DNA of 56,337 bases from the NCBI GenBank assembly GCA_016929595.1, contig JAFGIN010000029.1, positions 1 through 56,337 on the forward strand, read 5' to 3'. Within the stretch, counting starts at the first letter, position 1. Every line of letters begins with the position of its first letter. Positions 7,071 through 16,449 of this stretch are shown here, in pieces. The DNA is from Chitinispirillaceae bacterium (lineage in GTDB: Bacteria; Fibrobacterota; Chitinivibrionia; Chitinivibrionales; Chitinispirillaceae). The translations under genes and the position numbers were made by a program. The notes under the pieces are model-generated. The model searched no databases. It was given only the letters and a program-made list of their open reading frames with translations, and had not been told where the DNA came from.

Positions 7071-8411
7071 ATGAATGCAAATTTTGTATCCCAACAGCGA
7101 GCCGGAGCTGACTTAATCGTTGAAACATTAAGAAAGAACGGTTTTGAAGCTTATTTTGCGGGTGGATTTGTCCGCGACCTTATTCTTGATTCAGCAGAAA
7201 AAGGTGATATCGATATTGCAACCAATGCAAAACCACAAACCATCGCAGCACTTTTTCCCAATACTGTGGATGTCGGGGAACAGTTCGGAGTGATGGTTGT
7301 CGTGCTCAAAGGTCAGCCATTTGAAGTTGCAACATTCCGTTCCGATATCGGTATCCATGATGGCCGTCACCCATCGAGTGTTGTATTCACTGATGCAAAA
7401 ACTGATGCACTGCGGAGAGACTTTACTATCAATGGTATGTTTTATGACCCACAAACTGGCAGCATCATCGATTTTGTTAATGGCAGTGAAGATTGCAGGG
7501 CTGGAATAATCAGAGCCATTGGGGATCCTCAGCTGCGATTCAGGGAAGATTACCTACGTATGTTGCGGGCAATACGTTTTTCTGCCCGATTCAAATTCGC
7601 GATCGAACCGGACACGTGGAAAGCAATCGTCGAAAATGCATCCCGAATAAATGAAATTTCACCTGAAAGAATTTTTACCGAGCTCACCCGGATGCTTTGC
7701 GGTCCACATCCGGATAAAGCCATAGAACTCCTCCGCGAGAACGGTATCCTTAATGAAGTACTTCCTGAAGTCGCTGCACTTTCAGGTGTTGAACAGCCTC
7801 CGGAATTTCATCCTGAAGGAGATGTATTTATTCATACGATAAAAGCTCTTCATCTGCTCAGCAACAATCCATCTCCAGTTCTGGCCTGGAGCGTGCTTCT
7901 GCACGATATTGGTAAACCACCGACACTCACCCGTTCACATGACAGAGTGCGGTTCAATAATCACGACCGTGTTGGGGCAGAAATGGCGGTGACCGTTTTA
8001 AAACGACTGAGAGCTTCTAATGCGATTATCGATGGAGTGAAAGCCTGCATTGAAAATCATATGAACTTTATGAACGTGACCAGAATGCGTCTTTCAACCC
8101 TTAAAAAATTTTTGGTCCGGCCAACCCTTAAAGATGAACTTGAACTTCACCGGGTTGACTGTCTTGCAAGTCATGGTGATATAAGCAACTGCTCATTTTT
8201 AGAAGAACAGTTGAAAAATCTTCCGGTAGAGCATATTAAACCGGCACCTTTGCTTACCGGTAAAGATCTCATTGCACTGGGTTTAAAACCGGGGCCTGTG
8301 TTCGGAAAAATACTCACAGAAGTTTACGATTTGCAACTTGAGGATCATTTCAGAGAAAAATCCGAAACAATTGAATATGTAAAAAAAATATGGGTCAGGA
8401 TACTGAGTTAA
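7071..8411 (+). CDS. CCA-adding / poly(A) polymerase family nucleotidyltransferase with HD domain
   Basis: Class II tRNA nucleotidyltransferase-type enzyme, about 446 residues. N-terminal head: AGGFVRD, then the catalytic carboxylates GDIDIAT, and the RRDFTINGMFYDP and RFREDYLRMLRAIRFSARF motifs of the class II neck. The C-terminal half has an HD phosphohydrolase domain (LLHDIGKPPT, with HDRVGAEMA). It resembles HD-containing CCA-adding enzymes, so it could repair tRNA 3' ends and trim 2',3'-cyclic phosphates; poly(A) polymerase cannot be excluded. Start: ATG 7071, or TTG 7065 two codons earlier; neither has a strong ribosome-binding site. It is close upstream of, but separate from, the rimP operon. 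Confidence 0.9.
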   Translation: MNANFVSQQRAGADLIVETLRKNGFEAYFAGGFVRDLILDSAEKGDIDIATNAKPQTIAALFPNTVDVGEQFGVMVVVLKGQPFEVATFRSDIGIHDGRHPSSVVFTDAKTDALRRDFTINGMFYDPQTGSIIDFVNGSEDCRAGIIRAIGDPQLRFREDYLRMLRAIRFSARFKFAIEPDTWKAIVENASRINEISPERIFTELTRMLCGPHPDKAIELLRENGILNEVLPEVAALSGVEQPPEFHPEGDVFIHTIKALHLLSNNPSPVLAWSVLLHDIGKPPTLTRSHDRVRFNNHDRVGAEMAVTVLKRLRASNAIIDGVKACIENHMNFMNVTRMRLSTLKKFLVRPTLKDELELHRVDCLASHGDISNCSFLEEQLKNLPVEHIKPAPLLTGKDLIALGLKPGPVFGKILTEVYDLQLEDHFREKSETIEYVKKIWVRILS

Positions 8412-8510
8412 TACGTTGAGACAGGTTCTTTTTTATTTTCCTGTATCTGCACTTATGTATTGAACTATCTGGTACCAAACAAGTATATTACAATGAAATT
8501 CAAACTTTAG

Positions 8511-8537
8511 TGTTTGCGGGCGAAAAGCCCGTTTTTT
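8511..8537 (+). promoter_or_regulatory. Hairpin leader/attenuator before rimP
   Basis: GC-rich stem CGGGC/GCCCG (8517-8521 with 8527-8531), loop GAAAA, followed at once by six T. It has the form of an intrinsic terminator and sits 32 bp before rimP. It may end the upstream transcript. It may also act as an attenuator, since comparable G/C-stem hairpins with T runs lie before rimP/nusA operons in several phyla and NusA feedback is known in E. coli. Confidence 0.6.
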
Positions 8538-8568
8538 ATTAAATAGGGTTTTAAAGGTCGTCAGGAAT

Positions 8569-9033
8569 ATGGCAGGGATTGAACAGGTAACACCTGTAAT
8601 CGAAACGAAGTTGAAGGATTTAGGGCTGGAACTTTTTGATGTGCGTTTTTTTAATGCAGGTTCAAGATCTATTCTCAGGATTACTATCGATGCTCCTGGA
8701 GGGGGCGTTAAGATAAGTGACTGTGAACGTGTCAGTAGCGAGCTTTCATTACTCCTCGATGTAGAGAAATTTTCTCCTAATCGTCCCTATACCCTGGAGA
8801 TATCCTCCCCGGGTATCGACAGACCGTTAAAAACACCCCGCGACTACCGCCGGATCACAGGAAGGCCTGTAATTCTCCATTTGACAAATGGAATCAACGG
8901 GAAAAAAACGATTCAGGGAGAAGTCGTCGGCTGTACGGAAGAGATTTTGACAATAAAACTGGATGAGTCACAACAGGTTGACATAGAACTTAAAGATATT
9001 TACAGTGGTAAAGAGGAGATCCGGTTCAAGTAA
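8569..9033 (+). CDS. rimP: Ribosome maturation factor RimP
   Basis: A 154-residue 30S assembly factor. Typical signatures: LGLELFDVRFF near the N-terminus, LRITIDAPGGGVKISDCERVS, and LEISSPGIDRPLKTPRDY in the middle. The C-terminal SH3-like domain ends IELKDIYSGKEEIRFK. Length is as expected. It is the first gene of the rimP-nusA-infB operon, 18 bp before nusA. Start ATG 8569 is supported by AGGAA upstream. Confidence 0.95.
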   Translation: MAGIEQVTPVIETKLKDLGLELFDVRFFNAGSRSILRITIDAPGGGVKISDCERVSSELSLLLDVEKFSPNRPYTLEISSPGIDRPLKTPRDYRRITGRPVILHLTNGINGKKTIQGEVVGCTEEILTIKLDESQQVDIELKDIYSGKEEIRFK

Positions 9034-9051
9034 CGGGAAGGGTACATTTAG

Positions 9052-10410
9052 ATGAAACGAAAGAACAGAAATGAAGCGTTAAAAGCCCTTGATATCGCAT
9101 CATCGATCAGTGCGGTCACCAAGGAAAAAAGTATCAGCATGGATATGGTGTTGGATACGCTTAAAGATGCACTTGCAACAGCTGCCCGTAAATTTCTGGG
9201 AAAACCGATTAACGTGGAAGTAAAAGTTGACCGTGAAAAAGGAACTCTTGAAGTATTCACTCGTCAAACGGTTGTTGAAGTGGTCGAGAACCCTGAAACG
9301 CAGATCCTCATCGGTGATGCAAGGGGTGTGGACGAGGAACTTGAGATCGGAGATGAACTTATTCAGGATCTGGACATTGACCTGTTCGGCCGCATGGCAA
9401 TCCAGACTGCAAAGCAGGTTATCATACAGCGTGTCCGTGATGCAGAACGTGACAAGATTTTTGCTGACTACGGTGAACGTATCGGAGAACTGGTGACTGG
9501 AACTGTTCAACAGATCGAGAAGGGTAACATGCTTGTTAACCTTGGTCGTACTGAGGCTCTTCTTCCCTATAAAGAACAGATTCGAAAAGAACATTATCGT
9601 CAGGGTGACAACATAAAAGCCTGCATTCTCGATGTACGCAATAACCCCAAAGGCCCACAGGTTATCATTTCCCGTACATGCCCCGAATTCCTGGCACGTC
9701 TTTTCGAGCTTGAAGTACCCGAAATATTTGATAAAACTGTCCGTATTGTGAAAGTTGTAAGAGATCCCGGTCACCGTTCAAAAATTGCTGTCACAACAAA
9801 CGATAACAGAGTCGATCCTGTTGGTGCCTGTGTCGGAATGCGTGGTAACAGAGTACAGGCAATTGTAAGGGAGTTATCCAACGAAAGGATCGATATTATC
9901 AACTGGACCGAGGAACTATCATTACTGGTTCGAAGGGTTTTTGCTCCAGCAGAAGTAAAACGGGTTATCCCGGTTGGTCAACACAAAATCGTTATAATCA
10001 TCAGAGAAGAGGATCTCGCTCAGGCAATCGGACGCGAGGGTCAGAATATCCGGCTTGCATCAAAGATGCTCGATAAGGAGATCGACGTATTCGGTGATGA
10101 AGAGTTTTCCAATCTTACAGATGAACAGCGTAATGCCGCATTGAGTGAAACGGTATCCCAGCCGGAATCCGAATCGGAAACCGCTTCAGAAAATCCGGAT
10201 ACAGCCAATGAAGAAATCAATGTGGATGATGACATTTCAAATGATGTTGATCCGGCAGAAGCACTGGAGAATGTGCATCGCGGTAATAATAATGAAGAAA
10301 ATCCGATCATGGGAGATATCGTCGAGGAAGCTATAGAAACATTGTCTGAATCGGATGAAGATGTAAAAAAGGCTATCGACGAAGATGCCGACAATGAGCA
10401 GAACGTTTAA
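9052..10410 (+). CDS. nusA: Transcription termination/antitermination factor NusA
   Basis: RNA-polymerase-binding factor controlling pausing, termination and antitermination. 452 residues: an N-terminal domain (about 1-125), an S1 domain beginning IGELVTGTVQQIEKGNMLVNLG (about 142-205), and two KH domains (DPVGACVGMRGNRVQAIVREL; EDLAQAIGREGQNIRLASKML). The tail after about residue 360 is a strongly acidic low-complexity segment rich in E, D, S and N instead of the helix-hairpin acidic repeats of E. coli NusA. It ends 110 bp before infB. Confidence 0.96.
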   Translation: MKRKNRNEALKALDIASSISAVTKEKSISMDMVLDTLKDALATAARKFLGKPINVEVKVDREKGTLEVFTRQTVVEVVENPETQILIGDARGVDEELEIGDELIQDLDIDLFGRMAIQTAKQVIIQRVRDAERDKIFADYGERIGELVTGTVQQIEKGNMLVNLGRTEALLPYKEQIRKEHYRQGDNIKACILDVRNNPKGPQVIISRTCPEFLARLFELEVPEIFDKTVRIVKVVRDPGHRSKIAVTTNDNRVDPVGACVGMRGNRVQAIVRELSNERIDIINWTEELSLLVRRVFAPAEVKRVIPVGQHKIVIIIREEDLAQAIGREGQNIRLASKMLDKEIDVFGDEEFSNLTDEQRNAALSETVSQPESESETASENPDTANEEINVDDDISNDVDPAEALENVHRGNNNEENPIMGDIVEEAIETLSESDEDVKKAIDEDADNEQNV

Positions 10411-10520
10411 AGCGAATCAGTGTTGCAAGCAACATACATTCTAAAATATACTAACAAATTTTTGAAATCAGTATCATTTGACTATTCCGACATTTCCGGC
10501 AGTCATGCGAGAGGATAAAG

Positions 10521-13055
10521 ATGGCTAAAGAAAAAGTGTACAAATTAGCGCAAGAGTTCAAAGTATCCAGCGAGGCTCTCGTTCAAATGCTTCGGGGAAT
10601 GGGGATTGTTGTCAAAAGTCACATGAGTACTGTTGATGACAGCCTGCGCAATGAAATTAAAAAGAAATTCGAGCAGGAACGTGCCGAGATAAAAAAAGAG
10701 TATGAGCGCAAAAAGCAAATGCTCACCAAGGCACGTGAAGATCTCATTGGAAAAGATGAACCAGTGGTTGCCGAAGCTGCAACAGCGCCTGAAGCGGGTG
10801 TCAGTGGATCGGTACATGGTGTGGTGCAACAACCTCACTCGCTGGAACCTCCAAGACATTCAGGGACACCACCACAGGCAACTGCTCCAACACAAGGTTC
10901 TCCTGCTCAAAGAACACCTTACCATCATGCAACACCCCATCAAGGGGCCCAGCAGCATCAGGTAGGACAGCAACCGCATCGGCATTTTCAAAGCAGAGAC
11001 TCTGCGTCGCGTCCGCCAAGAGAGCGCAGTTTTACTCCTAATCAGCAGGCATTCCAAAATCCTGCAGCACCAGCTCCGGTTCTTACCGATCCAGAAAAAG
11101 CAGCGCTGGCAGAACGCAAAGAGAAAGAAAAAGGAAAAAAGAAATCCAAAAAGCGTAATGAACGTCCTGAAGTAGCTGAAGTTGAACTTAAGGCCAATAT
11201 CAAGAAAACACTGGCAAAAATTGGATCAGGTTTTTCTAAAAAGAAGTATAAAAAAGAGGCTGTTGCAAAAGAAGACGTTGAAGATCAGGAAAGAAAAATT
11301 CTCAATGTGTCCGAATTTGTTACTGTCAGCGAACTTTCAAATATGATGAACGTACCGGTTCCGGAGCTGATCAGAAAATGTCTCGAACTGGGGCTTTTTG
11401 TGACAATCAACCAGCGTCTCGATTTCGATACTATAGAACTTCTGGTAGACGAATTTGGATTCGCAGCGGAACTGATGAATGAGTATGCATCAGATGTGGA
11501 AGAGCCACAGGAGGAGGTTGATGTAACAAAAATGTCTCCTCGTGCTCCTGTTGTCACTGTGATGGGACATGTCGATCATGGTAAGACATCACTGCTGGAT
11601 TATATTCGAAAAGCCAGTGTTATGTCCGGTGAAGCTGGAGGTATTACACAACATATAGCAGCCTATGAAGTAAAAACAAAACATGGGCCGGTTACATTTC
11701 TCGACACACCGGGACATGAAGCTTTTACCGCAATGCGTGCACGCGGGTCTCAGATTACCGACGTTATTGTCCTTGTTGTGGCTGCGGATTCAGGGGTAAT
11801 GCCACAAACCAGGGAAGCGATTGATCATGCACGTGCAGCGAATGTCCCGCTGGTAATAGCTCTGAATAAAATAGATCTGCCTACAGCCAACCTGGATAAG
11901 GTAAAAGGTGAACTGGCAAATTACAACGTACTTGTTGAAGAATATGGTGGCCAGATATCCTGTGTTGAAATTTCTGCTAAAAAAGGTACCGGAATAGACA
12001 AACTGCTTGAAGTCCTCGCACTCGAAACAGAAATTCTGGATCTTAAAGCAAATCCGGATGGAAAAGCAACCGGGGTTGTTATTGAGTCAGAACTCGATAA
12101 AGGTAAAGGGCCTATCGCTACAATTCTTGTAGAGAGAGGTACACTCAGAAAGGGTGATGCATTCGTTACCGGAATGCATTTCGGACGTGTCAGAGAGCTC
12201 TACAACGAGCTTGGCAAAATGGTTGAACAGGCCCGTCCTTCACAACCAGTACTTGTTCTGGGTCTTTCAGGGACACCTCAGGCAGGAGACTCATTCAGAG
12301 TTGTGGATGATGAAAAAGAAGCGCGTGAAATAGCCGCACGCCGTCGTCTGGCACAAAAAGAGCGTGAGCAACGCAAAATCAGTACAATATCCCTGGACCA
12401 TCTGTACGAAGCAATTAAGGCAGGCCAGGTACAGACTCTTAACCTGATCATAAAAGGTGACGTTGATGGTTCTGTGGAAGCTCTTGCCGCATCAATGGAA
12501 AAACTCAGTACCGAAGAGATTAAAGTCAGAGTTATTCATAAAAGTGTCGGTGCGGTAAAAGAAACTGACATTATGCTCGCAAAAGCATCGGATGCACTTA
12601 TTATCGGATTTCACCTGAGTCCTAATACGAAAATCAGGGAAATGGCAAAAAATGAAGGTGTAGAGATCCGTACTTATAAGATTATCTACGAAGCCCTCGA
12701 CTCAGTACGAAATGCTATGGAAGGAATGCTTAAACCGGAAATACGCGAAAAAATTACGGCCACAGTCACTGTTCGCCGTGTGTTCAAGATCTCAAAAATC
12801 GGAACTGTTGCAGGATCATACATCGAATCCGGAACCCTTGTCAGAGGTTCCAAAGTCCGTGTTATCCGAGATGATGTTATCATTGCAGAATCACATATCG
12901 ATACTCTCAAGCGAATCCAGGAGGATGTGCGTGAGGTGTCAACCGGATATGAGTGTGGTATAACTCTTCGTAATTTCAATGACATTCTCGAAAATGACCG
13001 TTTTGAAGCTTATGAAGAAGTCGAAGTTGCACGAAAGCTGACAGCACCGGTATAA
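10521..13055 (+). CDS. infB: Translation initiation factor IF-2
   Basis: GTPase that places initiator tRNA on the 30S subunit. 844 residues. The N-terminal IF2N motif VYKLAQEFKVSSEALVQMLR is followed by a charged coiled segment and a Pro/Gln/His-rich linker (about 98-180). A second IF2N-like unit begins at about 260 (VSEFVTVSELSNMMNVPVPEL). The GTPase domain has GHVDHGKTSLL, DTPGHEAFTAMRARG and NKIDLP; domains II-IV follow to the end. Start ATG 10521 has GAGAGGA upstream. Followed by rbfA after 12 bp. Confidence 0.97.
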   Translation: MAKEKVYKLAQEFKVSSEALVQMLRGMGIVVKSHMSTVDDSLRNEIKKKFEQERAEIKKEYERKKQMLTKAREDLIGKDEPVVAEAATAPEAGVSGSVHGVVQQPHSLEPPRHSGTPPQATAPTQGSPAQRTPYHHATPHQGAQQHQVGQQPHRHFQSRDSASRPPRERSFTPNQQAFQNPAAPAPVLTDPEKAALAERKEKEKGKKKSKKRNERPEVAEVELKANIKKTLAKIGSGFSKKKYKKEAVAKEDVEDQERKILNVSEFVTVSELSNMMNVPVPELIRKCLELGLFVTINQRLDFDTIELLVDEFGFAAELMNEYASDVEEPQEEVDVTKMSPRAPVVTVMGHVDHGKTSLLDYIRKASVMSGEAGGITQHIAAYEVKTKHGPVTFLDTPGHEAFTAMRARGSQITDVIVLVVAADSGVMPQTREAIDHARAANVPLVIALNKIDLPTANLDKVKGELANYNVLVEEYGGQISCVEISAKKGTGIDKLLEVLALETEILDLKANPDGKATGVVIESELDKGKGPIATILVERGTLRKGDAFVTGMHFGRVRELYNELGKMVEQARPSQPVLVLGLSGTPQAGDSFRVVDDEKEAREIAARRRLAQKEREQRKISTISLDHLYEAIKAGQVQTLNLIIKGDVDGSVEALAASMEKLSTEEIKVRVIHKSVGAVKETDIMLAKASDALIIGFHLSPNTKIREMAKNEGVEIRTYKIIYEALDSVRNAMEGMLKPEIREKITATVTVRRVFKISKIGTVAGSYIESGTLVRGSKVRVIRDDVIIAESHIDTLKRIQEDVREVSTGYECGITLRNFNDILENDRFEAYEEVEVARKLTAPV

Positions 13056-13067
13056 AGGAGAAATCAG

Positions 13068-13427
13068 ATGCCGACACAGAATTTTCATGTCGAGCGCCTT
13101 GCCGAAATGCTTCAACGGGAGATAGGAACTATCATTTCCCAGGAGATGAGAGATCCCAGGATCCCTCCTGTTGTCACAGTAACTCGGGTTAAACTGGCTC
13201 AGGACATCAGAAACGCGACAGTTTTTGTTAGTATATATGGAGAAGAAGATGTAAAATCAAATGCTGTTGAAGCATTGAATAAAGCTGTATCATTTATTCA
13301 ACATGTTGCAGCATCACGGATTGTTGTTAAACATTTTCCACGTCTCCGTTTTAAAATTGACAATTCTATTGAACATGGCCGTCATATTGATGAGCTATTA
13401 AAAGATATTCAAAATGATCTGGAATGA
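13068..13427 (+). CDS. rbfA: Ribosome-binding factor A
   Basis: A 119-residue KH-fold 30S maturation factor. Signatures: RLAEMLQREIGTIISQEMRDPRI at the N-terminus and FPRLRFKIDNSIEHGRHIDELL at the C-terminus. Usual length and usual position right after infB. AAAGGAG precedes ATG 13068. Its 3' end overlaps the start of the DHH phosphoesterase by 14 bp, suggesting translational coupling. Confidence 0.95.
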   Translation: MPTQNFHVERLAEMLQREIGTIISQEMRDPRIPPVVTVTRVKLAQDIRNATVFVSIYGEEDVKSNAVEALNKAVSFIQHVAASRIVVKHFPRLRFKIDNSIEHGRHIDELLKDIQNDLE

Positions 13428-14364
13428 CATAGAAAATGTAATCAAATCCAACCAGCGATTCGTCATCTCCTCTCATATGAGTGCTGATGGTGATTCGATC
13501 GGTTCCCAGTTGTCGTTTTACTGGCTGCTTAAGTCACTAGGGAAAGATGTCATCATCTTTGATAAGGATCCGGTTCCCTTAAAGTTCCGTTTTCTGGCTA
13601 ATTCTGACCAGTTCACCACGATAAAACCAGATAGTGCTGATGTACTTGTTGTTCTTGATTGTTCTAATCCCGCAAGAATGGGCTGGGAAAATCCAGAAAA
13701 ACTTGCCTCAACCGTCATTGACATTGATCATCATCGGGACAATTCCCATTTTGGTCATCATAATGTTGTAGAGACTTCTGCAGCGGCCACTGGTGAGATT
13801 ATCTACCAGTTTTTCACAAAAACAGGTGTCTCTTTTCCTCCGTTTGTAGCAGAAGCACTATATGCTGCAATTCTCAGCGATACCGGAGGATTTCGTTTCT
13901 CAAATACCAACAGCCGGGTTTTAAGAGTCTGTGCTGATCTTGCCGATAAAGGTGCTGATTGTTCCAAAATTTATGAGCAAATCTATTCTACATTTCCACA
14001 GCGTACGCTTTTACTTCAGTCCAGAATCTGGTCTTCGCTGAAATTTTTTGCTGATGGAAAAATCTGTATCATGGAACTGCCACTGAAAGTACTTGACGAA
14101 GTCGGAGCTGTCTATAGCGACAGTGAAGGTATGGTCGATCATACGATTACAGCTGATAGTGTTGAAGTCGGTATGATGTTAAAATACAGCGACGAAGAAA
14201 CTCACTTCAGTCTCCGTTCAAAGGGAAGAATCGATGTGGGGAAAATTGCTCAGAAGGTACCTGGTGGGGGTGGCCATTACAGTGCTGCAGGATGTACAAT
14301 CAAAGAGCCCCGTGATCAGGCACTCACCCAGATATTGGCAATAATCACACAGGAACTGGAATAA
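13414..14364 (+). CDS. nrnA: DHH-family oligoribonuclease / pAp phosphatase (NrnA-like)
   Basis: Phosphoesterase that degrades short RNAs and 3'-phosphoadenosine 5'-phosphate. 316 residues. DHH domain: SSHMSADGDSIGSQL (His21, Asp25, Asp27), VVLDCSNPARMGW, and the DHH box VIDIDHHRDN. The DHHA1 substrate-binding domain ends with PGGGGHYSAAGC. The start overlaps rbfA by 14 bp and the gene lies 6 bp before truB. A rbfA-nrnA-truB order is common, which supports the NrnA assignment. Confidence 0.93.
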   Translation: MIWNDIENVIKSNQRFVISSHMSADGDSIGSQLSFYWLLKSLGKDVIIFDKDPVPLKFRFLANSDQFTTIKPDSADVLVVLDCSNPARMGWENPEKLASTVIDIDHHRDNSHFGHHNVVETSAAATGEIIYQFFTKTGVSFPPFVAEALYAAILSDTGGFRFSNTNSRVLRVCADLADKGADCSKIYEQIYSTFPQRTLLLQSRIWSSLKFFADGKICIMELPLKVLDEVGAVYSDSEGMVDHTITADSVEVGMMLKYSDEETHFSLRSKGRIDVGKIAQKVPGGGGHYSAAGCTIKEPRDQALTQILAIITQELE

Positions 14365-14370
14365 TCTGTT

Positions 14371-15243
14371 TTGAACGGTTTTCTTTGTGTGTATAAACCT
14401 CCCGGTCCAACATCGTTCAAGATTATTTCACAGGTGCGGCGAGCGTTAAACATCAAAAAGGTTGGTCATTGTGGCACATTGGACCCGGCGGCTGAGGGGC
14501 TTTTGCTTATTGCGATTGGTTCGTCAACCCGTCTGCTTCAATATGTAACAATTGAACCCAAAATTTACCACTTTGGTATACAATTTGGGAGTGAAACAGA
14601 TTCCTGTGATCTTGAAGGACTTGTCATTTCCCAGGGAGGACATTTTCCGTCAGAGATAGACCTTTCAAAGACTCTGGGACATTTTAGTGGAAGAATCAAG
14701 CAGGTCCCGCCACTTTTTTCTGCTGTAAAAATTGCTGGTACAAGAGCTTGTGACCTTGCAAGAAGGGGTGTTACACCAGTACTTAAAGAGCGGGAGATAA
14801 CGGTTCACCGTCTCGAACTGGTTTCCTGTAATACCGTTAATGGAACTGCAGAACTGACCGTCGAATGCTCTACCGGTACCTATGTACGATCACTGGTGAG
14901 AGATATATCCCGTGCATGTGGTACCTATGGAACAGCAACGTACATCAAAAGAGTACAGATCGGTCGATATAGTACCGATGACAGTATAAGACTTGATGAA
15001 ACACCAGATCCCCTTGAACGATTGATTTCCGCGAAGGAAATCTTCAGGAATGATGTTCAAATTGAATTTGATCGTTCCGAAATTGAAAAAATATTCCAGG
15101 GTAGAAATATGTATATTGATTCTGTATCTCCTGAATCATCACTGGTTTATGCAACATTCAGGGGTGAAATAGTCGCTGTACTTAGAAAGATTGAAGTGCA
15201 ATGGTATCATCCCGAAACGGTACTTACAACTAAGATAGTATGA
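14371..15243 (+). CDS. truB: tRNA pseudouridine(55) synthase TruB
   Basis: Makes pseudouridine 55 in the T-loop of tRNAs. 290 residues. Motifs: NGFLCVYKPPGPTSFKI at the start, KVGHCGTLDPAAEGLL with catalytic Asp38, and VPPLFSAVKIAGTRACDLARRG and STGTYVRSLVRDI in the second half. The start codon is TTG at 14371, shown by protein alignment and close spacing to nrnA. Its stop overlaps ribF by 4 bp (ATGA). Confidence 0.95.
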   Translation: MNGFLCVYKPPGPTSFKIISQVRRALNIKKVGHCGTLDPAAEGLLLIAIGSSTRLLQYVTIEPKIYHFGIQFGSETDSCDLEGLVISQGGHFPSEIDLSKTLGHFSGRIKQVPPLFSAVKIAGTRACDLARRGVTPVLKEREITVHRLELVSCNTVNGTAELTVECSTGTYVRSLVRDISRACGTYGTATYIKRVQIGRYSTDDSIRLDETPDPLERLISAKEIFRNDVQIEFDRSEIEKIFQGRNMYIDSVSPESSLVYATFRGEIVAVLRKIEVQWYHPETVLTTKIV

Positions 15244-16229
15244 AAATTTTATCAATCACCGATGAAATTGCCGCCAGCGAAACTACTGTTGTTTCTGTTG
15301 GAAACTTTGATGGAATACATCGTGGCCACCAGCTGCTGATTGAAGAGATCATTCGCTATGCTCAAAAAAAAGGGAGCAGAACTGCGATTGTAACTTTTGA
15401 ACCACATACGCGACTGGCTCTATATCCTGAGTTACCGCAGTTTTTACTAACAACGTTTGAAGAAAAATCGTTGCTTATCGAACAGTCCGGGATTGATTAT
15501 CTTCTGAAGATTCCTTTTACGCCAGAATTTTCCCGTTTACCGCCGGATGTTTTTCTGAAAAAGTATCTCATTGAAAAACTCCATATGACCGACTGGTTCA
15601 TGGGTGAAGGGCATTCCATTGGAAAAGATCGTTCCGGCGGAAAGAAATTTTTGCATGATGCGATGAGCAAATACCATATTAACATATTTACTGAAAATCT
15701 GATGTCAAAGAACGATATGGTTATTTCGTCGACACAGATACGGAAGTTTATTTCTGAGGCATCGATCAGTGAAGCGGTAGAGATGTTAGGACATCCCTAC
15801 CTGATCAAAGCTGAGCGGGCAACAGGGTTAAAGATAGGAACTCAGATCGGCGTCCCAACCCTTAATTTCCATAGGCCAACAGAACAGAAGGTCATTCCAC
15901 CGCCTGGGGTTTATGCCGCTGAGCTGGAGTTCAGAAACATCAAATTGTCTGGTGCACTCTATTATGGCGACTGTCCTACATTCGAAAACAGGGACGCGCA
16001 CCTGGAGTTTCATGCACTTGAGTTTGATGGCAGGCAACCAGACATTGGTGAATCATCCAGTATCTGGCTGCACAGATTTATTCGGAACGATCAGACATTC
16101 AAAAGTGTTGATGATCTGGTTAGTCAAATGAAAGATGATATCGAAACAATTAGAACTTTTTTTCACAGGAGAAATGGTAATGGCTCTAACCAAAGAACGG
16201 AAGCAGGAATTAGTCAAGGAATTCGGTAA
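15240..16229 (+). CDS. ribF: Bifunctional riboflavin kinase / FAD synthetase
   Basis: Makes FMN from riboflavin and FAD from FMN. 329 residues. The FAD synthetase domain has GNFDGIHRGHQ (21-31) and later ISSTQIRKFI. The riboflavin kinase domain has HPYLIKAERATGLKIGTQIGVPTLNF, PPGVYAAELEF and LEFHALEFDG. The final 20 or so residues after DDIETIRTFF are extra compared with most RibF proteins. They arise because the frame runs 50 bp into rpsO. The overlap may couple translation of the two genes. Confidence 0.94.
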   Translation: MKILSITDEIAASETTVVSVGNFDGIHRGHQLLIEEIIRYAQKKGSRTAIVTFEPHTRLALYPELPQFLLTTFEEKSLLIEQSGIDYLLKIPFTPEFSRLPPDVFLKKYLIEKLHMTDWFMGEGHSIGKDRSGGKKFLHDAMSKYHINIFTENLMSKNDMVISSTQIRKFISEASISEAVEMLGHPYLIKAERATGLKIGTQIGVPTLNFHRPTEQKVIPPPGVYAAELEFRNIKLSGALYYGDCPTFENRDAHLEFHALEFDGRQPDIGESSSIWLHRFIRNDQTFKSVDDLVSQMKDDIETIRTFFHRRNGNGSNQRTEAGISQGIR

Positions 16230-16449
16230 ATCAGATACAGATTCAGGAAATACCGATGTCCAGGTCGCACTGCTCACCGAAAGAATCATTCAGCTCACAA
16301 GTCATGTTAAAGTAAATACTAAAGACCACCATACCCGTTACGGTCTGCTGAAACTTGTAGGTCAACGTCGCTCGCTTCTTGATTATCTTGCAAAAAATGA
16401 TATTGAACGTTATAGAGCATTAATCAAGAAACTCGGTTTAAGAAAATAA
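16180..16449 (+). CDS. rpsO: 30S ribosomal protein S15
   Basis: An 89-residue 16S rRNA-binding protein, exactly the usual length. Signatures: MALTKERKQELVKEFGKS, DTGS-type SDTDSGNTDVQVALLTERI, and HHTRYGLLKLVGQRRSLLDYL. ATG 16180 is the true start: AGGAGA lies seven bases upstream and protein conservation begins here, although the frame is open from 16135. It overlaps ribF by 50 bp and is followed by a strong terminator, then pnp. Confidence 0.97.
   Translation: MALTKERKQELVKEFGKSDTDSGNTDVQVALLTERIIQLTSHVKVNTKDHHTRYGLLKLVGQRRSLLDYLAKNDIERYRALIKKLGLRK

Noticed and set aside
9100-9774. 224-residue open frame antisense to nusA
   Set aside because: It mirrors the highly conserved nusA frame and has no motif or ribosome-binding site; a shadow of codon bias.
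10041-10394. Ser-rich antisense frame in the nusA tail
   Set aside because: It is the complement of the acidic repeat-like tail (GAx/GAT codons read backwards give Ser), so it is expected by chance.
10421-10434. Palindrome TGTTGCAAGCAACA between nusA and infB as an operator or terminator
   Set aside because: Only a two-base loop, no T run and no second copy; too little to call.
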